DNA from: Deltaproteobacteria bacterium
Lineage (GTDB): Bacteria; Desulfobacterota; Binatia; UBA12015
DNA length: 11,813 nucleotides
Direction: 5' to 3'
NCBI GenBank assembly: GCA_003447545.1
Contig: DLYX01000359.1
Span: 1-11,813, forward strand
A program made the position numbers and the translations under genes. This document shows positions 6,634 through 11,813 of this stretch, one piece after another; position 1 is the stretch's first letter, and every line of letters starts with the position of its first letter. Below the pieces are notes generated by a model. That model saw nothing but the letters and a program-made list of their open reading frames with translations. It did no database searches and was not told the origin of the DNA.

Positions 6634-8337
6634 TCAGTCGTTGGCCGGCGGCCTGGGTTCATAGAGGCGGCCGTCGAGGTCCTGGGCAGAGAATCGCGGC
6701 GCCTGCAGTTCAGCGGTCGGAGGGGCCTCTTCGGCAGTTTCGCGAGCCAGATCGGCAAAGATCGTCATCCAGCCGGGCAGGGTCCATTTGCCGAAGTGGG
6801 TACTGGCGCCCTCGTAGTCCTGCAGCGCGTATTCCTCAGGTGTCGTCACATAACCTGCATAGGCATTGGCGTAACCGGCGACGATAACATCACGAACGCC
6901 TATCGATTCGAGTTCGGCAAGCAGGGATTCCTCAACTCGCTTGCCGGACATTGTCGTCATTTCATGCGGGATGGCGGCAATGGCGACTGAGCCGATAATG
7001 CAGAGTTGGGCCGGGAGGATCTGCGGTGTCCAGGGTTTGGGGTCGGTCAGGCCGTGGGGGTCCATCTTGCGGATCATGCGCAGGTTTGGATTGGGGTCTT
7101 TGCCCAGCGGCAGTTTTCGCAGCCCGCGGATGCCCAGCACCCGATGTTCTGCCAATTCCATGACCGTCACCTTTTCGGCATGGGTCGCATCATGTTGCTT
7201 TTGTCGCAGCCTGGCGGCTTTGCTGCGCGGCACGAGACGCCATAGCGGGCGAATTTTTTGGGCCAGACTCTGCAGGAAAAGGAGCTTGCGCGGCAGACCG
7301 GGGCCTTCGTCGGTGCCAAAGAACATGGCCATGCCGAGCTTGCCGGGGGCCGTTCGTCGGTCGGATGCGCCGTCAACGAATTGCGGGTCGACCTCGATGG
7401 CGGCGAGGTCCCGGTATTGGTGGCGGGCTATCAAGCGAGCCTCAAGAGGGGGTTGTTGTTCGGCGTTTCCGAGGATTTCCTCGGCCTTGGCTTTTTGCAG
7501 TTCGCCGCTGTAGCGAGCGCTAGCGTCGTCGTCGGGGTACATGCCCCGAGTCCAGGGCTTGCCCGGATGCTCCTGAAAGTTCGGGGTGATATCCCCGGTC
7601 GTGGCCTGCGCGAAGGCGCCCACAAAGCCGGGGCCCTGCGTGTCCTCCAGAAGTGTTGCCGCGTAGCCCTTGTTATCGAAATGGACTTTTCGGTTGTCGC
7701 TATGAACGCTGGTGCCGTGGATGCCGAAGAAGTTGATCGTCCCGAGACAAACGCCCTCGGCGGTATCGAATCGCAGCAGTTTCATGCGCCGGTCCACGCC
7801 CAGATGCCGATTTTCCCACGTGATTTTTGGCGTCTCCGGATTCCGGTTCCAGGATAGTGGGGAACGGTTGAAGGCAACGCGTGCATCGGCGTCGAATTCG
7901 CTTTGCGCAAAGCGCACTTCCCCCGCGCACCTTGTCGCCCAGGCTTCCCGAATGGCCTCGACGATTGTCGCAGTGATATCCTCGAGAATTTCCGGAGAGA
8001 ACCCCGGAGCTTCCATCGCATAGAAGGGGTAGGCCGAATAGCCTCCCGGCGCGCTATGGGTATGCGTGGCGAGCAGCATCAGGTTGCGACGCTCGATCCC
8101 GATGTCGGGATGTTCGGTGGCGAGTCGGTCGACGACGGCATCGTTGATGGCATGGCTGATGCAGAGCAATTCGCAGCTCACGATCACGATCGTTTCGTCG
8201 GTTGTCTCGAGCAGGAACGCTCGAGCATGCACGGGCGTGGCCGATTCTTCCACGAAGTTGCTCGGGACGCCCCAGCCAAACATACCAATGCCCGGGACCC
8301 TTACCGGGATTTCCTTTTTGGATACGCCGATCTGCAT
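6634..8337 (-). CDS. Neutral/alkaline ceramidase-family hydrolase, variant active site
   Basis: 567-residue homologue of neutral ceramidases, zinc amidases that cleave N-acyl sphingoid lipids. Family landmarks are present: THTHS (91-95, zinc-binding His), FFGIHGTSVHSDN (203-215, second His ligand His207), TTGDITPNF (246-254), IPHEMTTMSGKR (456-467, Glu459 ligand) and GYANAYAGYVTTPEEYALQDYEGAS (Tyr ligand at 493 or 496). The family signature is G-D-[VI]-S-P-N, whose Ser is the nucleophile; here it is Thr251. The distance from this motif to the Glu ligand is about 70 residues longer than in Pseudomonas ceramidase, with a basic, hydrophobic insert around 325-395. No signal peptide is visible (MQIGVSKKEIPVRV), and the protein stops soon after the YEGAS block, so the C-terminal Ig-like domain is missing. 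It may be cytoplasmic and act on another amide or ester. AAGG lies nine bases before the ATG. It follows the Ddn-type gene by 54 bases. Confidence 0.92.
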   Translation of the reverse strand: MQIGVSKKEIPVRVPGIGMFGWGVPSNFVEESATPVHARAFLLETTDETIVIVSCELLCISHAINDAVVDRLATEHPDIGIERRNLMLLATHTHSAPGGYSAYPFYAMEAPGFSPEILEDITATIVEAIREAWATRCAGEVRFAQSEFDADARVAFNRSPLSWNRNPETPKITWENRHLGVDRRMKLLRFDTAEGVCLGTINFFGIHGTSVHSDNRKVHFDNKGYAATLLEDTQGPGFVGAFAQATTGDITPNFQEHPGKPWTRGMYPDDDASARYSGELQKAKAEEILGNAEQQPPLEARLIARHQYRDLAAIEVDPQFVDGASDRRTAPGKLGMAMFFGTDEGPGLPRKLLFLQSLAQKIRPLWRLVPRSKAARLRQKQHDATHAEKVTVMELAEHRVLGIRGLRKLPLGKDPNPNLRMIRKMDPHGLTDPKPWTPQILPAQLCIIGSVAIAAIPHEMTTMSGKRVEESLLAELESIGVRDVIVAGYANAYAGYVTTPEEYALQDYEGASTHFGKWTLPGWMTIFADLARETAEEAPPTAELQAPRFSAQDLDGRLYEPRPPAND

Positions 8338-8391
8338 CTTCCTACCTTGCCTCTTTCCGGGGCGAGATGCGAGTCGGCTTTCAGGCGCGGC

Positions 8392-8880
8392 TCAGTCTTC
8401 GATCGGACGCAGTCGAAAAAGGCGAATATTACGATCTGTTCGTTTTTCGTAGACGAACATCATGGGCAGGATCCGGCGGACCTCATCCCAGATTCGCGAT
8501 TTCTCTTCATCGTCGAGCATCTCGGCCCGGGCTCGAAAGCTTTTTCCCTGCACCTGAATATCCACTTCCGGGTTGGCTTCGAGGTTGTAGCGCCAGGCCG
8601 GGTGCTTTTCCTGACCCATGGCACTTGCGACGACCAGAAGCAGCCCTTCATGTTCGATTGCGGATAGATGCACCGAACGCTTCTTTCCGGTTCGGCGGCC
8701 CTTCATCGTGATGGTGACCATGGGCATCGCGGGCGGCCCAAAAGATGTCCACCTTCCGTTGCTGAGGCGGTAGAGGATCGGATCGATGCGAGCGGCGACG
8801 TTTTTGATCCACCAGGTGAAGGCGGGCGAGGTGATCACACGCACCATTCGGCTGTCTTCTGGTCTTGTCTCCGAGCTCAT
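8392..8880 (-). CDS. Ddn-type F420H2-dependent reductase (nitroreductase/quinone reductase family)
   Basis: 162-residue split-barrel protein of the deazaflavin-dependent nitroreductase family (mycobacterial Ddn and relatives), which use F420H2 to reduce quinones, nitro groups or activated alkenes. The cofactor-binding core is clear: VTITMKGRRTGKKRSVHLSAI (55-75), with the TxGRRTGxxR element that contacts F420 phosphates; LLLVVASAMGQEKHPAWRYNL (80-100); and EANPEVDIQVQGKSFRARA (101-119). The amphipathic aromatic N-terminus (AFTWWIKNVAARIDPILYRL) matches the membrane-associating helix of family members. Length is normal (Ddn is about 150). A GAAGGG lies about 13 bases upstream of the ATG at 8880; M12 is an alternative start. 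It is the first gene after an intrinsic terminator and probably leads a unit with the ceramidase and SnoaL-like genes. Confidence 0.93.
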   Translation of the reverse strand: MSSETRPEDSRMVRVITSPAFTWWIKNVAARIDPILYRLSNGRWTSFGPPAMPMVTITMKGRRTGKKRSVHLSAIEHEGLLLVVASAMGQEKHPAWRYNLEANPEVDIQVQGKSFRARAEMLDDEEKSRIWDEVRRILPMMFVYEKRTDRNIRLFRLRPIED

Positions 8881-8945
8881 GATTGGTCCATTTCCCTTCG
8901 GGTGAGTTGATCCCGAACAGCCAAGCTCTGCAAGGCGTTACGCCA

Positions 8946-8972
8946 GAAAAAGAGCCAATCGGATTTTGGCTC
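8946..8972 (-). terminator. Intrinsic terminator after the MBL-fold hydrolase gene
   Basis: On the minus strand GAGCCAA (8972-8966) pairs perfectly with TTGGCTC (8958-8952) around a 7-base loop and is followed directly by TTTTT (8951-8947). It lies about 105 bases past the MBL-fold stop and about 65 bases before the Ddn-type start, so it should end the upstream transcript and force the Ddn-type gene to have its own promoter in 8881-8945. Confidence 0.75.
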
Positions 8973-9076
8973 CGCGGTAGAAGCCCGCACGGTGGCATGG
9001 ACAAGATTGGAGAGCAGAATCCGCTCGCGATCAGTCTCGCATCGCGAAGTCCGACAGATGGTTGCTGGCAGCGTGC

Positions 9077-10219
9077 TCAGGTTTCGAAGATCAGCTGCCC
9101 CGATTTGGAGCGTCGAGACGCCGCCTCCCCGCGCCGACGCAGATGTTCGAGGTGCGCGTAGGTTTCGCTTTGAGCCATCGAGCCCCAGCTTCGTTTGCGA
9201 AATAATTGCTCCGAGAAGGCCTCGACGCTGGAGGGGCCGATATCATGTCCGATGTCCCGGATTTTGCCGAGACGCTCCTGATGATGTTCCTTGATCGCGA
9301 CGCAGCGACCGGCAAGGTCGGGAAAGGGATGACCGTGCGCCGGAAGCGCCTGGTCCACATGTGGAATTGCGGCGGCACGATCCAGAGATTGGAAGAATGC
9401 CTCCAGAGGATCCTCTTCCAGTGAGAGACCTGAAATATGGGGCGTGATCGATGGGAGGACGTGGTCTCCGGCCAGAAAGAGCCCCTCCTCAGGACAATGC
9501 AGGCAGATATGGTCGTTGGTATGTCCCGGCGTGTGCATGATGAACCACTCCCGGCCACCCAGGCGCAGACGATCTCCGGCCTCGACAGGCACCGAGATAT
9601 CGGGAAAGCGCATCGCCTTGCCGATCAGGCGGTTCAGGTGCATCTGCAAGCGCCAGCGCAGGGGCGGCCGTGGTGGCTTCGCGCCCCAGGGTGTGGGTCC
9701 ACCCCATCGCGGAGGGGCAACCGGCATCGGGTTGCGCTTGTCCACGGGCCGCAAGGTGGGGGAGCCGTCTGGTCCGTAGAGTTCGGGATGCGGAGGATGG
9801 ACATCGGCGGATGTCGCCTCTTCTCCCTGTTGGGCATGGAGGTCGCAGACCGAGACCTCAGGCGTCTGGTCGCGTGAGGATCCCAGCGAAAAGGCCCGGT
9901 GCGCGACCACTTTGGCGCCGGATTCGCGAACGATCTTGCCCGTGCCGCCGAAATGATCGCCGTGGGAATGGGTGATGACGACGGTATGAATATCCTTGAC
10001 CTTTAGATCGGCCTGTTTGAGCCGGTCTTTCAGGGCCGCGAAGGAAGCCGGCGTCGGGAGACCCGGATCGACTACCGTCGCTCCTTGATCGTCCAGCAGT
10101 GCGTAGCAGTTCACATGCCCCAGTCCCGGCAGGGAGATGGGTAATTCCATTCGGACCACGTTTGGAGTGATCTCGGTGATCTCGGTTCGTGCGGATTCTT
10201 GTTCCTGTCGGTGCGCCAT
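9077..10219 (-). CDS. Metallo-beta-lactamase-fold hydrolase (LACTB2/glyoxalase II-like)
   Basis: 380-residue MBL-fold metal-dependent hydrolase. The binuclear zinc motifs are complete: THSHGDH (83-89), HTPGHT (229-234; His229 as ligand), GDH (251-253) and AHGHP (294-298). The N-terminal strands MELPISLPGLGHVNCYALLDD and ATVVDPGLPT (47-56) are typical. After the last motif, a helical tail (EHHQERLGKI to SETYAHLEHLRRRGE) looks like the winged-helix end of LACTB2-like proteins. Between the first and second halves there is an extended, Pro-rich linker at about 115-200 (HPPHPELYGPDG, VAPPRWGGPTPWGAKPPRPP), longer than in minimal family members. Likely substrates are thioesters, lactones or esters, or possibly RNA; none can be chosen. 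No signal peptide. The ATG has a poor ribosome-binding site, but the next Met (24) would cut into the first strand. It follows the second LLM gene by 82 bases on the same strand. Confidence 0.94.
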   Translation of the reverse strand: MAHRQEQESARTEITEITPNVVRMELPISLPGLGHVNCYALLDDQGATVVDPGLPTPASFAALKDRLKQADLKVKDIHTVVITHSHGDHFGGTGKIVRESGAKVVAHRAFSLGSSRDQTPEVSVCDLHAQQGEEATSADVHPPHPELYGPDGSPTLRPVDKRNPMPVAPPRWGGPTPWGAKPPRPPLRWRLQMHLNRLIGKAMRFPDISVPVEAGDRLRLGGREWFIMHTPGHTNDHICLHCPEEGLFLAGDHVLPSITPHISGLSLEEDPLEAFFQSLDRAAAIPHVDQALPAHGHPFPDLAGRCVAIKEHHQERLGKIRDIGHDIGPSSVEAFSEQLFRKRSWGSMAQSETYAHLEHLRRRGEAASRRSKSGQLIFET

Positions 10220-10261
10220 CTGGGAAAGAACCCTATCGATCTCCCGGCGGGATCGCCAAGA

Positions 10262-10275
10262 GAGCGTCTCCGCTC
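10262..10275 (-). other. Small GNRA-loop hairpin in the LLM-MBL spacer
   Basis: On the minus strand GAGCG and CGCTC enclose a GAGA tetraloop (GNRA type). It sits mid-way in the 82-base spacer between the LLM stop and the MBL start and has no T-run, so read-through from one gene to the other is still expected. It may be a chance structure. Confidence 0.25.
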
Positions 10276-10301
10276 GTCAATAGGGCTCGGCAGGGTCGAT
10301 C

Positions 10302-11258
10302 TCAGCGCGGTGCGAGGTCGCGCACCGTCTGGCGCAGATCGTCGGTATGCAAAATAGCCAGTGCCGGGGTGTCGATGCCGTTATCCTGAAAGCGTTGGAT
10401 ATGTTCGCGGCATTGGTCGGGCGATCCGCTGATGATCAGATCGTCGACGACCTCTTCGGGTATCGCCTCGAGTGCGGCCTTGCGATCGCCTTCCTTCCAT
10501 AGCTTCCACATATCGGCTAGCTGCTCGCCGCGTCCCAGCCACTCGTGGAAGGCCGCATAGACTCCCACATTCAGATAAGCAGCCGCGGCATGCCGACCGA
10601 TGGCGAGAGCCGTGGCGCGGTCTTCGGTGGGGAGCACAAAGAGACGTGCCACGATTTCCTTGCCGGGCCCGCCCTCATGCACGAAGGGCGTCACGGTCTT
10701 CACATCTTCTGCCGAGAGCCAGTTGAGGATAGCGCCATCGCCTTCCCGGCCGGCGAGGCGCAGCATGGGCTTGCGCAGGGCTGCCAGCAGGATTGGCGGT
10801 TGTTGCTCCAGCACGACTCCGGATCGGAACCCCCGCACATGGAAGCGATCGAAGGATTCATTGACTTTTTCGCCCGCGAGAGATTTGCGAAGGAATCGCA
10901 CCATATCGCGAACCTGAGCGAGCGGTTTCTCGAAGGGGATGTCGTTCCATCGCTCGACGATGACATCCGAGGAAGTTCCGATGCCCATCACGAAACGACC
11001 GGGAGCAGCGTCGGCCAGCGAAGCTACGCATTGCGACATCAGGGCCGGCCCGCGGGTGAAGGCCGGGACAATAGCGACCCCGAGTCTTGCTTCCGGGACC
11101 CAGGCGGCGGCCAGAGCGAGAGGGGTAAATCCGTCGTGTCCCATCGCCTCGGAAGACCAGAAATCAGTATAGCCGAGGTCGAACATCTCTTTCAGCCAAT
11201 CCTCGTGCTGGTGCAGAGGGATGCCATTCATCGGAATCGTCATGCCATAGCGCGCCAT
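10302..11258 (-). CDS. LLM-class F420-dependent oxidoreductase (second copy)
   Basis: 318-residue luciferase-like TIM-barrel oxidoreductase. Signatures from this start: MTIPMNGIPL (5-14), EMFDLGYTDFWSSEAMGHDGFTPLALAA (24-51, family-typical strand-helix), ARLGVAIVPAFTRGPALMSQCVASLADAAPGRFVMGIGTSSDVIVERWN (57-105) with the GIGTSS loop, PILLAALRKPMLRLAGREGDGAILNW (barrel phosphate-site region), and a closing SGSPDQCREHIQRFQDNGID. The GREGDGA and GIGTSS elements match actinobacterial-style F420-dependent LLM proteins. The start is uncertain: the frame opens with a TTG at 11294, but MARYGMTIPMNG from the ATG at 11258 begins at the first beta strand and is preferred; neither has a strong ribosome-binding site. 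Divergent from the GreA-like gene and upstream of the MBL-fold gene. Substrate unknown. Confidence 0.92.
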   Translation of the reverse strand: MARYGMTIPMNGIPLHQHEDWLKEMFDLGYTDFWSSEAMGHDGFTPLALAAAWVPEARLGVAIVPAFTRGPALMSQCVASLADAAPGRFVMGIGTSSDVIVERWNDIPFEKPLAQVRDMVRFLRKSLAGEKVNESFDRFHVRGFRSGVVLEQQPPILLAALRKPMLRLAGREGDGAILNWLSAEDVKTVTPFVHEGGPGKEIVARLFVLPTEDRATALAIGRHAAAAYLNVGVYAAFHEWLGRGEQLADMWKLWKEGDRKAALEAIPEEVVDDLIISGSPDQCREHIQRFQDNGIDTPALAILHTDDLRQTVRDLAPR

Positions 11259-11353
11259 GCCCGAAGCATAGGTCGGAAGAGTGGGGGGAGGCAACCGGAT
11301 GGGAGTACCAAGCCTCTCGGTATCCCGAGCCGTTCTATGCTAAGTGAGTTCCG
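11259..11353. promoter_or_regulatory. Divergent intergenic region with hairpin elements
   Basis: This 95-base spacer separates the leftward LLM gene from the rightward GreA-like gene and should hold both promoters. CTCGG (11316-11320) and CCGAG (11325-11329) form a perfect stem with a TATC loop, and an overlapping imperfect pair GGGAGTACC (11301-11309) / GGTATCCC (11319-11326) offers an alternative fold. No convincing -35/-10 pair was found for either direction. Confidence 0.35.
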
Positions 11354-11813
11354 GTGGGCAAGGAAATTTCATCTCTCGACAAAACTCGGATCCTTCAGGA
11401 GTTGCGGGACCGCGTGGCGGCTCAATTGGCCGCCTCGACTCGCTCGCAGCAGGAGAGTCAGGCAGGCGCCACGCATGCCGAGACGCGTGCGGAAGACCCC
11501 AAAGATATGCGTTCGACCGAGGCGTCCTATCTGGCGCGAGGCCTGGCCGATCGGGTGGCGAAACTGCGGCTGGCCAGAGCCCGGCTCGCGAGTTTGGAAG
11601 TCCCGCCCTTTGCGCCGGATGCACCTATTTCAGCGGGTGCTCTGATTGCGATCGAAGACGAAGACGGGGCAAGCCATCTGCATTTTTTTGCGCCTGTCGC
11701 GGGCGGCGAGAAGTTGATTTGCGAGGAGCAGGTGATTCACTCTCTGTCGCCCGAGTCGCCGCTTGGCCGCGAGGTTCTGGGGCGGGAGGCTGGCGAGGAC
11801 TTCGAATTCGAAC
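11354..11813 (+). CDS. GreA/GreB-family transcription elongation factor-like protein, cut by the right edge
   Basis: Partial gene: 153 codons from a GTG start to the window edge, still open. The first part is an alpha-helical, coiled-coil-like N-terminus (TRILQELRDRVAAQLAA), then GATHAETRAEDPKDMRSTEASYLARGLADRVAKL (38-71), a pattern seen in GreA C-terminal-domain proteins of proteobacteria (usually GATHEEARPE-DKDTRA-E-SYLARGQA). The second part is an FKBP-like C-terminal domain: ISAGALIAIEDEDG (92-105), LHFFAPVAGGEKL, then SPESPLGREVLGREAGEDFEFE (132-153). In GreA this domain binds RNA polymerase near the secondary channel; whether these divergent proteins rescue backtracked polymerase is unproven. 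The start is well bounded: an in-frame TGA at 11345-11347 leaves GTG 11354 as the first possible initiator, with a weak GTGAG eight bases upstream. Few residues are probably missing. Confidence 0.88.
   Translation, partial: MGKEISSLDKTRILQELRDRVAAQLAASTRSQQESQAGATHAETRAEDPKDMRSTEASYLARGLADRVAKLRLARARLASLEVPPFAPDAPISAGALIAIEDEDGASHLHFFAPVAGGEKLICEEQVIHSLSPESPLGREVLGREAGEDFEFE

Noticed and set aside
7258..8667. Rightward frames of 199 and 254 codons (7258-7857, 7903-8667)
   Set aside because: Both lie antisense to the ceramidase-like and Ddn-type genes, which have full family motifs.
8881..9076. Small RNA or tRNA in the MBL-Ddn spacer
   Set aside because: No cloverleaf or other fold was recognised besides the intrinsic terminator; the open frames crossing it have no protein features.
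10237..10301. TCGATCTC octamer occurring twice in the LLM-MBL spacer
   Set aside because: Only eight bases and two copies, built around a common TCGATC core; too little to call an operator.
10545..11645. Rightward open frame of 366 codons, opposite the second LLM gene
   Set aside because: It lies antisense to a clear LLM oxidoreductase, its protein has no domain-like pattern, and it runs out of frame through the GreA-like start. It is a shadow of GC-rich coding on the other strand.

Overview
The window looks like chromosomal DNA of a moderately GC-rich (about 60% by eye), free-living, probably Gram-negative bacterium that uses the deazaflavin cofactor F420. It encodes two luciferase-like (LLM) oxidoreductases of the F420/flavin type and one Ddn-type F420H2-dependent reductase. 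It also has a soluble bacterial P450, a neutral-ceramidase-family hydrolase, an envelope PQQ-like beta-propeller protein, and the remains of an AlgI-type O-acyltransferase locus. This mix fits environmental, deltaproteobacteria-like lineages (Myxococcota, Binatota and relatives). That placement is an inference from gene content; there is no rRNA or other marker in the window. I see no mobile element, CRISPR array, tRNA or rRNA.

Layout. Positions 1-348 hold no convincing gene, except possibly the first 32 codons of a leftward gene running off the left edge. A P450 (349-1617, +) converges on an LLM oxidoreductase (1638-2720, -). Ten bases upstream of that LLM gene, on the same strand, lies a broken MBOAT O-acyltransferase gene (2731-3967, -). 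It has a +1 frameshift, an in-frame TAA, and a 3' end that seems to be the tail of a different protein, an SGNH-type hydrolase. Divergent from it is a PQQ-like propeller lipoprotein (4235-6148, +), whose stop is 1 nt from the stop of a convergent leftward cluster.

The leftward cluster reads, in transcription order: LLM oxidoreductase (11258-10302), metallo-beta-lactamase-fold hydrolase (10219-9077), an intrinsic terminator (8972-8946), Ddn-type reductase (8880-8392), ceramidase-family hydrolase (8337-6634) and a SnoaL/NTF2-like protein (6590-6150). The right edge has the start of a divergent GreA/GreB-family C-terminal-domain protein (11354 to beyond the edge, +).

How the genes may work together. 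The P450, two LLM enzymes, Ddn-type reductase, SnoaL-like protein, MBL hydrolase and amidase-like hydrolase form an accessory set for small-molecule or lipid oxidation, reduction and hydrolysis. No substrate can be read from the sequence. The terminator makes Ddn-ceramidase-SnoaL a likely three-gene transcription unit. The most unusual points are the ceramidase homologue with Thr where the family has its Ser nucleophile, an insertion of about 70 residues and no export signal or C-terminal domain, and the apparent MBOAT/SGNH deletion scar.
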